Shown: positions 26,779 to 35,528 of the stretch, in pieces
How the letters are laid out: every line of letters begins with the position of its first letter
How positions within the stretch are numbered: the stretch's first letter is position 1
Assembly: GCA_031420415.1 (NCBI GenBank)
Contig: JANOMT010000029.1
Coordinates: 130,566-194,565, forward strand
Origin: JANYGA01 sp031420415
GTDB lineage: Bacteria; Vulcanimicrobiota; Vulcanimicrobiia; Vulcanimicrobiales; Vulcanimicrobiaceae
Length of the DNA stretch: 64,000 bases
Reading direction: 5' to 3'
Program-made: the position numbers and the translations under genes
Notes under the pieces: model-generated
Told to the model about the DNA's origin: nothing
What the model saw: only the letters and a program-made list of their open reading frames with translations
The model's database searches: none

Positions 26779-28467
26779 TTAACGTTCCACGCCTTCGCGC
26801 TCGAGCATCGCGCGATAGACGGCCTCCACGTCGGCGAGCGTATCGATCTCGGTCGCGGGCTTATCGGGCCGCAAACGCGCGATGCGCGGAAAGCGTAGCG
26901 AGAACCCGCTAGCGTGCAGCGTACTCGGCTGCACGACGTCGAAAGCCACCTCGATGACCACGCTCGGCTCCACCGCGAAGGCGCGCCGGCCGTGCATCCC
27001 CATGCGGTGCGTTTCGAACCACGTCGTCATCTCGATGATTTCGGCATCGGTAAGTCCCGAATAGGCCTTGCCGATCGCGAGCAATTCGGGATCCGTCGCC
27101 GAGCGGCGCACCGCAAAGGTATAGTCCGAAAGCATCGCCCGACGTTTGCCGTGGCCCCATTCGACGGCAATGACGACGACGTCGAGCATGGTGAGTTCGC
27201 GTTTGAGTTTGAGCCACCACTTCCCGCGCCGGCCGGGTACGTAGGGCGCATCCGTGCGTTTGAGCATGAGGCCTTCGTTGCCGCGTTCGCGCGCAGCATC
27301 GAAGAGCTCGGCGATCGCTTCGGGCGACGCGCCGGGCTCGAGCGTCCGCCACGGTGCGATCTCGAGTTCGACCGTCGGATCGAGGGATGCCGCAATGTGT
27401 GCGCGACGTTCGACGAGCGGCTCGTCGAGCAAGAAGCGCTCGCCGGCCGCGAGCACGTCGAAGGCGACGAAACGAACGGGAATCTCGGCTTGTAATTCGT
27501 GCGTGGGATCGACGCGCCCTAACCGAGGCTGGAGATAGCGAAACGGCAGCACGACGCCATCGCGCATCGCGACAATCTCACCGTCGAAGATTGCATCGCG
27601 CGCATGCGCGCGTAACGCAGTGACGATTTCGGGAAATGCGCGCGAGACGTCACTCTGGGTGCGCGAGAAGAGCCGCACGTCGTCACCGCGGACGTGTGCC
27701 TGAACGCGGATGCCATCATATTTGTCTTCGACGAGCCACGTGCCCGTCGCGAGCTCGCGATAGGACGAGCCGAACACGACCGGTGACGCGAGCATCGACC
27801 CGATCGCCGCGCCGTAGCGGACCGCGATCGCATCGAGCGTGCCTGCGCGCGCGGCAAGGGCGACGGCGCCGATATCGCCCGCCGCCATCGCGGCTCGGCG
27901 CACGCTTGCGGGGTCGGCTGCGAACGCGTGGGCGATCGCATCGAGCACGAGGCCTTCGCGCAAACCGATCCGCAATTCGCCGAGCAGAATCTTGACGACG
28001 TAGGCGACTTCACGCGGCGTTCGCGATGCGCGCAGCGCCCGCTCCGTGACGGCATCGCGGCGCTTGCCGAGCGACGTGCCCGTCGCGGCCGCGAGCTCTT
28101 CGAGCATATCGAGCAGGTTTGCCGGCTCGAGCGTTTCGGCAAAGAGATCGAGCACGAGAGGCGGCCGCATGACGAGCGCTAGCGCTTCGCCGAGATCGCC
28201 CTTCTCGCGATAGGCTCGGCTGAGCTCATCGTCGGTCGGGCCGTAAAGGCGGCGCGCTGCGGCAAGAATCGTCCGCGAGCCGATCGCAATTTTTCTATCG
28301 TCGTGAGCGGCGAGTGGGTTGCCGGAAAAAAACCGGACGGACGCGAGAAGATTTTTTTCCGAGAGCGAACTGAAGTACGCGCCGAGTCGTTCAACTTTTG
28401 CAGACTTTGCCGAGGTCCGAGCAACATCGTCGCACACGTTTGCAAAAGAAATCACCGTTGTGCACAC
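26779..28467 (-). CDS. ATP-dependent DNA ligase (LigB/DNA ligase I-like)
   Basis: Product of 562 residues. The N-terminal DNA-binding domain (about 1-210) is followed by nucleotidyl transferase motifs: EDKYDGIR (motif I, AMP-accepting Lys), FDGEIV (III), EGLMLKR (IV) and WWLKLKRE (V), then a C-terminal OB fold. This is the type usually found with a ligase-associated exonuclease and helicase. The exonuclease is 1 kb away here, but no helicase is in the window. Start is GTG at 28467 or GTG at 28455. Divergent from the LolA-like gene. Confidence 0.92.
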   Translation of the reverse strand: MCTTVISFANVCDDVARTSAKSAKVERLGAYFSSLSEKNLLASVRFFSGNPLAAHDDRKIAIGSRTILAAARRLYGPTDDELSRAYREKGDLGEALALVMRPPLVLDLFAETLEPANLLDMLEELAAATGTSLGKRRDAVTERALRASRTPREVAYVVKILLGELRIGLREGLVLDAIAHAFAADPASVRRAAMAAGDIGAVALAARAGTLDAIAVRYGAAIGSMLASPVVFGSSYRELATGTWLVEDKYDGIRVQAHVRGDDVRLFSRTQSDVSRAFPEIVTALRAHARDAIFDGEIVAMRDGVVLPFRYLQPRLGRVDPTHELQAEIPVRFVAFDVLAAGERFLLDEPLVERRAHIAASLDPTVELEIAPWRTLEPGASPEAIAELFDAARERGNEGLMLKRTDAPYVPGRRGKWWLKLKRELTMLDVVVIAVEWGHGKRRAMLSDYTFAVRRSATDPELLAIGKAYSGLTDAEIIEMTTWFETHRMGMHGRRAFAVEPSVVIEVAFDVVQPSTLHASGFSLRFPRIARLRPDKPATEIDTLADVEAVYRAMLEREGVER

Positions 28468-28515
28468 ACGCTAGGGCCGGGCGACGCGTCGTTCTGCCGC
28501 ATCCACCGAGGTTCG

Positions 28516-29253
28516 ATGAGCATTCTTCTTTCCAAATCCATCCGTGTCGGTGTCGCCGTCTTGATGCTCGCATCGATCGTTCCGGTCGACCAAGCGTTCG
28601 CGCAGGCAACGGCGCGACCCACCAGAGCCGCAAACGCGTCACCGCCGGGAACGATGGCCGCCGTCAATAAGTCGACGCCGGCATTCGATGCGTTCCGCAA
28701 GGCGTGGGAAGGCATCACGAATTACACCGAAGTGATTACCGCGCACGAGACCACAAACGACGGCAAATCGTCGCAAGATCGCACGTATGACTACACGTTC
28801 GTGAAGCCCAATGCCGTTTTGATCGCGATCACGAGCGGTCCCGGTAGGGGTGGCGGCGCGGCGTGGAATGGCGGCCCCACCGTCAGAGGCCATCAAGGTG
28901 GCTTCTTTTCCCGTATAAAGCTCACGATTTCGAAGGACGATCCCCGTGCGACCTCGCTTCGCGGCGATCAGATCGACGTGGCCTCGTTCGGCTACGAACT
29001 CGATCGCTTCGCGTCGGTTGCGGGCACGCTCGCCGAGAGCAAAGATGGCAGCGGCGACATCGTCATCACCTTCGTCCCGAGTACGGCGGATGCGAGCGGC
29101 ATAACGAAGGAAATACTCACGCTCTCACTCGCCAACAATCTTCCGATCAAGCACGAAGCGTTCGTCGGTACGACGCGTGTAAAGATCGAGACGTTCTCGA
29201 ACATAAAACTTAACATTCCGAACCTTACCGCAAAAGATATCGCGCGCGTATGA
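28516..29253 (+). CDS. Exported LolA-like protein
   Basis: Product of 245 residues. Signal peptide MSILLSKSIRVGVAVLMLASIVPVDQAFAQ (residues 1-30). The mature part resembles outer-membrane-lipoprotein-sorting/LolA-like DUF proteins: AFRKAWEGITNYTEVITAHETTNDGKSSQDRTYDYTFVKPN, and late strands GTTRVKIETFSNIKLN. A glycine-rich loop lies near residue 115. Its stop overlaps the Lrp-type gene (ATGA). The assignment rests on pattern only. Confidence 0.6.
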   Translation: MSILLSKSIRVGVAVLMLASIVPVDQAFAQATARPTRAANASPPGTMAAVNKSTPAFDAFRKAWEGITNYTEVITAHETTNDGKSSQDRTYDYTFVKPNAVLIAITSGPGRGGGAAWNGGPTVRGHQGGFFSRIKLTISKDDPRATSLRGDQIDVASFGYELDRFASVAGTLAESKDGSGDIVITFVPSTADASGITKEILTLSLANNLPIKHEAFVGTTRVKIETFSNIKLNIPNLTAKDIARV

Positions 29254-29525
29254 TCACGGCTTTCGTCTTGCTCACCGTCGAACCCGGACGCGTCAAAACG
29301 CTGGCGGACGAATTGCTCGAAATTCCGGGGATCGCCGAAGTCTACAGCGTTGCGGGAACCTACGATCTCGTCGCGATCGCACGCGTACGCGCGCACGACG
29401 ATCTCGCCGACCTCGTCACCGCGCACGTGGCGGGTCTCGTCGGCATTATCCGCACCGATACGCTCATCGCGTTCCGCGCATTCTCGAAACGCGATCTCGA
29501 GATGCTATGGGATATCGGCGACTAG
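29250..29525 (+). CDS. Stand-alone Lrp/AsnC ligand-binding (RAM) domain
   Basis: Product of 91 residues without a helix-turn-helix. MITAFVLLTVEPGRVKTLADELLEIPGIAEVYSVAGTYDLVAIARV is the RAM/AsnC ligand domain. Such proteins oligomerise and may sense amino acids or modulate full-length Lrp. Overlaps the LolA-like stop by 4 nt and converges on the exonuclease gene, overlapping its stop by 4 nt. Confidence 0.88.
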   Translation: MITAFVLLTVEPGRVKTLADELLEIPGIAEVYSVAGTYDLVAIARVRAHDDLADLVTAHVAGLVGIIRTDTLIAFRAFSKRDLEMLWDIGD

Positions 29526-30541
29526 AAAAGCGCGAGCTGTTGGTTCGCTTCTAAATATTCGGCATCGACGCCGAGCTTGCGTAAACGATGAACGAAATCG
29601 CGCCCACCGTGATTGAGCCAGACTTTCTTCGGTTGCGCGAGCTCGACGTAGCGCAGCAACGACGGGTAATCGGCGTGATCGGAAAGCGGAAATCCGATAT
29701 CGGTGCGGCCGCCGAATCCGGTGCGCCCGAGGACCCACCCTGTGAGTGCCGCCGTGCGTACGGTCTTTCCGCGCACGGCTTTCGGCAACGCCTTTCCTGA
29801 CGGCGGCCAGACGAGCGCGCGCGAGCCATCGAAAGTTTCGGCATCGTATCGTTCGTACGGTGGTAAAGCGACGCCCGCATCTTCATAGACGCGCGACATC
29901 GAAGCGACCGCGCCGTGTGTGGCGAGCGGAATGCCGCCGGAACCTAAGATCGCCATCGCCTCTTGCGCCTTGCCGAGGGAGTATGCGAAGAAGATCGGGA
30001 CGGCGCCGTCTTCGAGCGCCGCTCGCGCCCATGAAACCATCTGGCCCGCGATCTCGGCGCGTGGCGGGAAGACGTACTGCGGTTTTCCGTACGTGCACTC
30101 CATCAGCACGCTATCGCAGCGCTTGACCTCGGGCATTTCCGCCGTATAGGACGGTTCGAGTTTGAAGTCACCCGTGTAGACGTGTCGGCCACGGTCGCTC
30201 TCGATGAGGAGTTGCGAGCTGCCGAGCACGTGGCCCGCCGAGAAGAGCGTGAGTTCGTGATCGCCTTCTCGCCACGGCTCGTTGAACGCATGCGTTTCCC
30301 AAACGACGTCGCGGCGCTCGGCAGCGGCAAGCTCCGGAAAGGCGGTTTGCCGGGCGGGCGCGCGGCGTCCGAAACGGTGCGCGCAGACCATCGCATTCGC
30401 GACTGAGGTCACCACGACGTCGTGAGGTCGCGCGTGGTCGGCGTGACCGTGCGAGACGTAGCACCGCGCGCGCGGCTTCATCGAATCGACCCACAGATCG
30501 AGATCGCGAACGTAAAGCGTTTTTTCATGCAAGGAAAACAT
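29522..30541 (-). CDS. Ligase-associated DNA damage response exonuclease (metallo-beta-lactamase fold)
   Basis: Product of 339 residues from the ATG at 30541. Metallo-beta-lactamase/beta-CASP fold: YVSHGHADHARP (HxHxDH), YTGDFKLEP, and C-terminal PLSDHADYPSLLRYVELAQPKKVWLNHG. This is the mRNA 3'-processing-exonuclease-like family normally coded with an ATP-dependent ligase. A perfect SOS-type palindrome sits 6 nt before the ATG, so damage induction is likely. Confidence 0.9.
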   Translation of the reverse strand: MFSLHEKTLYVRDLDLWVDSMKPRARCYVSHGHADHARPHDVVVTSVANAMVCAHRFGRRAPARQTAFPELAAAERRDVVWETHAFNEPWREGDHELTLFSAGHVLGSSQLLIESDRGRHVYTGDFKLEPSYTAEMPEVKRCDSVLMECTYGKPQYVFPPRAEIAGQMVSWARAALEDGAVPIFFAYSLGKAQEAMAILGSGGIPLATHGAVASMSRVYEDAGVALPPYERYDAETFDGSRALVWPPSGKALPKAVRGKTVRTAALTGWVLGRTGFGGRTDIGFPLSDHADYPSLLRYVELAQPKKVWLNHGGRDFVHRLRKLGVDAEYLEANQQLALF

Positions 30542-30547
30542 ACGGGA

Positions 30548-30561
30548 CGAACGTACGTTCG
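30548..30561. promoter_or_regulatory. LexA-type SOS box
   Basis: CGAACGTACGTTCG, a perfect 14-bp palindrome that fits the CGAAC-N4-GTTCG LexA site of Gram-positive bacteria. It lies 6 nt upstream of the exonuclease ATG and ~115 nt upstream of cysK on the other side. Confidence 0.65.
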
Positions 30562-30676
30562 GGGTCCGAGAAAAGCGCGCCTGCGTTTTGGAGCTTGGTC
30601 CCGCTCCAACCCTCACTGCAACGGCCAACGATGTGATGCGGTCCAAAGAGACATCGCCACGAACGACTGGAGCACC

Positions 30677-31639
30677 ATGGCACGCATTTATGACAATCTC
30701 GCCGACACGTTCGGAAACACGCCGCTCGTCCGGCTGCCACGCATGGGTGCGGGCCTCCCCGGGACGGTGCTCGTGAAAATGGAGTCGTTCAATCCGGGCG
30801 GCAGCGTCAAAGACCGTATCGGCGTCGCGATGATCGAAGCTGCCGAACGCGAGGGTCGCCTGCGCCCCGATACCGTCATCGTCGAACCGACGAGCGGTAA
30901 TACCGGCGTCTCACTCGCCTTCGTGGCCGCGGCCAAAGGCTACCCGATTATCCTTACGATGCCCGATACGATGACGATCGAACGTCGCAATCTTCTCAAA
31001 GCCTATGGCGCACAACTCGTGCTCACCCCAGGTGCTGCCGGCATGAAGGGCGCGATCGCGAAAGCGCAAGAGATTCGCGACTCGAACCCGGCGAAATTTT
31101 TTATGCCCCAGCAATTCGAGAACCCGGCCAATCCCGAAGTTCATCGTCGCACGACGGCCGAGGAAATCTGGCGCGATACCGATGGCACGGTCGACGTCTT
31201 CGTCGCGGCAGTCGGTACCGGCGGCACGCTCACGGGCGTGGGCGAAGTGCTCAAGAGCCGTAAGCCGAGTTTCATCGCAATCGCCGTGGAACCCGATGCC
31301 TCGCCCGTCCTTTCCGGCGGCGCGCCGGGTCCGCACAAGATCCAAGGTGCGGGTGCGGGTTTCATCCCGAAGAACCTCAACGTCGACATCTATTCTGAAG
31401 TCATCCGCATCACGAACGACGAGGCGATCGAGACGGCACGCCGCGCCGCGCGCGAAGAAGGCATGCTCGTCGGCATCTCTGCGGGCGCGAATCTTTGCGC
31501 GGCACTCAAAGTTGCGGCGCGGCCCGAGATGGCTGGCAAGATTATCGTGACGATCGGCTGCGATACGGGCGAACGCTATCTTTCCAACCCGCTCTTTGCC
31601 GACCAAGAAGCCAACGTCGTCGAGCCGGCGCTCGTGTAA
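30677..31639 (+). CDS. cysK: Cysteine synthase A (O-acetylserine sulfhydrylase)
   Basis: Product of 320 residues. PLP enzyme making cysteine from O-acetylserine and sulfide. The PLP lysine is in NPGGSVKDRIG, the substrate loop is EPTSGNTGVSLAF, the phosphate-binding loop is AVGTGGTLTGVG, and GISAGAN is also seen. Start at 30677 with GGAG 4 nt upstream; the open frame before it is not coding. Followed by a strong hairpin. Confidence 0.95.
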   Translation: MARIYDNLADTFGNTPLVRLPRMGAGLPGTVLVKMESFNPGGSVKDRIGVAMIEAAEREGRLRPDTVIVEPTSGNTGVSLAFVAAAKGYPIILTMPDTMTIERRNLLKAYGAQLVLTPGAAGMKGAIAKAQEIRDSNPAKFFMPQQFENPANPEVHRRTTAEEIWRDTDGTVDVFVAAVGTGGTLTGVGEVLKSRKPSFIAIAVEPDASPVLSGGAPGPHKIQGAGAGFIPKNLNVDIYSEVIRITNDEAIETARRAAREEGMLVGISAGANLCAALKVAARPEMAGKIIVTIGCDTGERYLSNPLFADQEANVVEPALV

Positions 31640-31693
31640 CATAAAGCGCCGAGCGGGGTAGTGCTTCGCGCGGCTTGATGCCGAAACATCCGA

Positions 31694-31727
31694 TCGGGTC
31701 GGGACGTCTATGTGACGCCCGACCCGA
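31694..31727 (+). other. Long hairpin between cysK and the peptidase gene
   Basis: TCGGGTCGGG (31694-31703) pairs with CCCGACCCGA (31718-31727), with an inner CGTC/GACG stem. There is no proper U-run before the GGAG of the next gene. It could be a partial terminator or mRNA stabiliser. Confidence 0.55.
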
Positions 31728-31743
31728 ACTATTGGAGACCCTT

Positions 31744-34443
31744 TTGCCGTATCGCCGTTTTCTCGCCGGCCTCGTCGCCGGGACATTGCTCGCGACCCTC
31801 GTACACCCGACGACCATCGCGGCGCAGACGCCCGTTCGACCGGGTGCGATCGCGGAGACGACCGTGACGCGCGCGACGCTCGACAACGGGTTACGCGTCG
31901 TGGTCGTTCGCGATCCGCTCGCACCGATCGCGAGCGTCTACGACAATTATCTCGTCGGTGCCAGCGAGACGCCCGCGGGTTTCCCCGGCATGGCGCACGC
32001 CCAGGAACACATGGCCTTTCGCGGATGTTCGGGCGTCACGTCGGATCAGACGGCGGCGATCTTCGCGCAACTCGGCGGTGAAGGCAATGCGGATACGCAA
32101 CAGACCATCACGCAATACTTCACGACCGTTCCATCAGTCGATCTCGACGTCGCGCTCGAACTCGACGCGCGCTGTATGCGCGACGTCTCCGACACGCAAA
32201 AAGATTGGCTCTCGGAAAAGGGTGCGATCGAACAAGAAGTCGCGGGCGATCTCTCCAATCCGACGTACAAGGCCTTCAGCCGGCTCACGCAAGACCTCTT
32301 CGCAGGCACGCCCTACGATCACGACGCGCTCGGGACGCGCGACTCGTTCGAGAAGACCACGGGCGAGAAGCTCAAGGCCTTCTACAAATCGTGGTACGCG
32401 CCAAACAACGCGGTGCTCGTGATCGCGGGCGACGTCGAACCCGCCGCGACGATCGCGCTCGTCAAGAAATTATACGGCTCCATACCATCGCGCTCGATCG
32501 CGGTCCACCCGGCCGTCGATCTCAAGCCGGTCAAGAGCGAGAGCTTCACGCTCGATAGCGATCTGCCGTACGTGCTCACGTTTACAGGATATCGTCTGCC
32601 GGGCTCGAGCGATCCGGATTACGCCGCCTCGCACATCTTACTCGACGTCCTCGCGAGCCAACGCGCCGACGTCTACGCGCTGACGGTCGCGGGCAAAGCA
32701 CTCGGAACGGGCGCGCAATTCGTTGAGAGCTATCCCAAAGCGAGCCTCGCAATCGTGTATGGCGCACTGCCCGTCGGTAGCGACGTCGCCGCGTTCAACA
32801 CGACCCTTGCGACCGTTATCGCGGGATACGCCACGAATGGCGTCCCGAGCGAACTGGTCGAGGCCTCGAAACGCGCCGAGATCGCATCGGGTGAATACGA
32901 GCGCAATTCGATCTCCGGCCTCGCCTCGACGTGGTCGCAAGCGATCGCCGATGAAGGGCGGACCTCACCCGACGACGATATCGACGCGGTCCGCAAGGTC
33001 ACGGTCGACGACGTCAATCGCGTCGCGAAAAAATATCTCGATGCGAGCCTCGCGGTCACGGCGAATCTCATACCCAAGCCTTCGGGGAAAGCGGTTTCAG
33101 CGAAGGGCTTTGGTGGTGGTGAGAGCGTGACATCCGCGCCGACGAAGCCCGTTTCGCTGCCGGCGTGGGCGGCGGCGAAGCTCGCGAAACTCGAGGTCGC
33201 CCCATCGACGCTCGCACCAACCGATACGCGTCTCTCCAACGGCATCCGGCTCATCGTGCAACCCGAAGGCGCGAGCGACACGGTAACGATCGTCGGTCAG
33301 ATCCGCCATGACGACGCCCTTCAAACGCCGGCGGGCAAAGACGGCGTCGGCTCGGTCCTCGACGGGTTATTCTCCTACGGCACGACCACCTTAGATCGTC
33401 TTGCGTATCAAAAGGCGCTCGACGATATCGCGGCGAGCGTCTCGGCCGGAACCGAGTTTTCGATGCACGCGTTAGCGCCCGATTTCGATCGAGCGACGAG
33501 CTTGCTTGCCGATGGAGAACTGCATCCGGCTTTGCCCTCTGAGGCATTCGCTATCGTACGCAAGCAGACGGCGGACGGCGTCGCGGGCGAGCGCCAGAGT
33601 CCGGGTTACATCGTGCAACGCGCGGTCGCCCGCGCGATCTATCCCAAGGGTGATCCCGAATTGCGCGAAGCGACGCCCGAATCGATTACCGCGCTGACGC
33701 GCGACGATGTGGTCGCGTACCACAAGAACGTCTTCCGACCGGACATGACGACGATCGTCGTGAGCGGAAAGATCGCACCCGCCGTTGCGCAAGCAACGAT
33801 CGAAAAATACTTCGGCGCGTGGCGCGCCGAGGGACCGCAACCGATGATCGATCTGCCGAAGATCGCGCAGAACATACCGAGCGCGGCGGTCGTTCCCGAC
33901 GCTAGCCGCGTGCAAGACGAAACGCAGCTCGTCGAAACGGTCGCGCTCACGCGCACCGATCCGGCCTATTACGCACTGCAACTCGGAGATCACGTGCTCG
34001 GTGGCGGATTCTACGCGACGCGTCTCTATCACGATTTGCGCCAGGTTGCGGGCCTCGTGTACAACGTGAGTAATCGCCTCACGTCGGGCAAGACGCGCTC
34101 GACGTACACCGTGAGCTTCGGATCCGATCCGCAGAACGTCTCGAAGGCACGCGCGCTCGTCGCTCGCGATCTTCGCGCGATGCAGACGACGGATGTCACG
34201 CCCGCGGAATTGCAGCAAGCCAAGGCGATTCTGCTCCGTCAGTTGCCCCTTGGCGAGGGGAGTGTCGATGGTGTCGCCTCGGCGCTCGCGTCACGGTCGA
34301 CGGCCGGGCTCACGCTCGATGAGGCACATCGTTCGGCACTGATCTATGCGAAGCTCACGGCAACGGACGTACGCAAAGCCTTCAAAACCTACGTGCGTCC
34401 CGAGAGCTTCATACAAGTCGTGCAAGGGCCGACGCCGCGTTAA
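31744..34443 (+). CDS. Exported M16 family zinc metallopeptidase (double domain)
   Basis: Product of 899 residues starting at TTG 31744 with GGAG 6 nt upstream (the frame is open from 31675). The signal sequence LPYRRFLAGLVAGTLLATLVHP...AAQ is at 1-27. The first M16 unit carries the inverted zinc motif HAQEH (His85, Glu88, His89). The second unit (~ residues 480-890) lacks it, as in pitrilysin-type and bacterial PqqL-like pairs. Located in the periplasm or at the outer membrane; substrate unknown. Confidence 0.9.
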   Translation: MPYRRFLAGLVAGTLLATLVHPTTIAAQTPVRPGAIAETTVTRATLDNGLRVVVVRDPLAPIASVYDNYLVGASETPAGFPGMAHAQEHMAFRGCSGVTSDQTAAIFAQLGGEGNADTQQTITQYFTTVPSVDLDVALELDARCMRDVSDTQKDWLSEKGAIEQEVAGDLSNPTYKAFSRLTQDLFAGTPYDHDALGTRDSFEKTTGEKLKAFYKSWYAPNNAVLVIAGDVEPAATIALVKKLYGSIPSRSIAVHPAVDLKPVKSESFTLDSDLPYVLTFTGYRLPGSSDPDYAASHILLDVLASQRADVYALTVAGKALGTGAQFVESYPKASLAIVYGALPVGSDVAAFNTTLATVIAGYATNGVPSELVEASKRAEIASGEYERNSISGLASTWSQAIADEGRTSPDDDIDAVRKVTVDDVNRVAKKYLDASLAVTANLIPKPSGKAVSAKGFGGGESVTSAPTKPVSLPAWAAAKLAKLEVAPSTLAPTDTRLSNGIRLIVQPEGASDTVTIVGQIRHDDALQTPAGKDGVGSVLDGLFSYGTTTLDRLAYQKALDDIAASVSAGTEFSMHALAPDFDRATSLLADGELHPALPSEAFAIVRKQTADGVAGERQSPGYIVQRAVARAIYPKGDPELREATPESITALTRDDVVAYHKNVFRPDMTTIVVSGKIAPAVAQATIEKYFGAWRAEGPQPMIDLPKIAQNIPSAAVVPDASRVQDETQLVETVALTRTDPAYYALQLGDHVLGGGFYATRLYHDLRQVAGLVYNVSNRLTSGKTRSTYTVSFGSDPQNVSKARALVARDLRAMQTTDVTPAELQQAKAILLRQLPLGEGSVDGVASALASRSTAGLTLDEAHRSALIYAKLTATDVRKAFKTYVRPESFIQVVQGPTPR

Positions 34444-34459
34444 CGAAACGGCTCGCGTA

Positions 34460-35494
34460 ATGGACGCGATTGCCGGAGTACCCTACGTTTACGTCACGCG
34501 CGGTGCGCTCGCGGAGTCCGTTCACGCGATCGTCGCGTGCGCGGTGGATGCGAGCGGAACCGTCGCGCTCGAATACGGCGATATCGACGCACCGATCTAT
34601 CTGCGTTCGGCTGCGAAGCCATTCATCGCCGCAGCCGTGCTCGCATCTCGCGCGAACGAGCGATTTGGCTTCGACGAGCGGGAGATCGCCGTCATGGCGG
34701 CATCGCACAACGGCGAGCCGGAGCACGTGGCTGCGGTCTCATCGATTCTCGAAAAGATCGGCCTCGACGAAGGGGCGTTGCAGTGCGGCGCGCACGCACC
34801 GGCCTACGATCCCGCGGCAGCCGCCCTCGCGGCCTCCGGCGCGAAGCCATCGGCGCTCCATAATAATTGCTCGGGAAAACACGCGGGTATCCTCGCACTC
34901 TGTCGCGCCCGCGGGTACGATCGTGCGACGTACCTCACTCTCGAGCACCCCGCACAACAAGAGATCCTCGCGTTGTGCGGTCGGCTCCTTGGAGAAGATC
35001 CGACACGCATGCCCCTCGGTGTCGACGGCTGCGGTATCCCTGTGTTTGCAACCTCGATGCGTCGCGCGGCACGCGCGTTCGCGCGGTTCGCAACGCTCGA
35101 TGAAGTCGACGACGCCGATGCCATCGCGCTCGAGCTCGTTCGCTATGCCGTTGCCGCCGAGCCGTTTTACATCGGTGGAACGGCGCGATTCGATAGCGTG
35201 CTCCCACAGGCGACGCGCGGCCGTATCATCGGGAAAGCGGGCGCCGAAGGCGTCCACGCCGATGCGCTCTTGGACCAAGGGCTCGGGCTCGCGCTCAAAA
35301 TCGTCGACGGAGCGCGGCGCGCGGTGCCGCCTGCGACGATGGCGCTTTTGGGCGAACTCGGTGCGCTCGAACCGAGCGCGCGCGCATCGCTCGAAGGCTT
35401 CGCCGCAAGTGACGTGACCAATATCGCGGGCGCGGTCGTCGGCGCGATCCGCGCGGCTGCGCCTGACACAATCGGAGCCGGGTCGACGTCATAG
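34460..35494 (+). CDS. Type II (thermolabile) L-asparaginase
   Basis: Product of 344 residues of the Asparaginase_II family (PF06089), unrelated to the AnsA/AnsB fold. Hallmarks are YLRSAAKPFIAAAVL, MAASHNGEPEHVAAVSSIL, HNNCSGKHAGILALC and DGCGIPVFA. There is no signal peptide, so it is cytoplasmic. Begins 16 nt after the M16 peptidase stop, so it is probably in the same transcript. Confidence 0.9.
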   Translation: MDAIAGVPYVYVTRGALAESVHAIVACAVDASGTVALEYGDIDAPIYLRSAAKPFIAAAVLASRANERFGFDEREIAVMAASHNGEPEHVAAVSSILEKIGLDEGALQCGAHAPAYDPAAAALAASGAKPSALHNNCSGKHAGILALCRARGYDRATYLTLEHPAQQEILALCGRLLGEDPTRMPLGVDGCGIPVFATSMRRAARAFARFATLDEVDDADAIALELVRYAVAAEPFYIGGTARFDSVLPQATRGRIIGKAGAEGVHADALLDQGLGLALKIVDGARRAVPPATMALLGELGALEPSARASLEGFAASDVTNIAGAVVGAIRAAAPDTIGAGSTS

Positions 35495-35528
35495 CGGTCG
35501 TTCCCCGAACCTCCGAAGGACCGCCTGC

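Noticed and set aside
31694..31727. Intrinsic terminator of cysK
   Set aside because: Strong stem but no U-run; the next gene's GGAG follows closely, so it is listed only as a hairpin.
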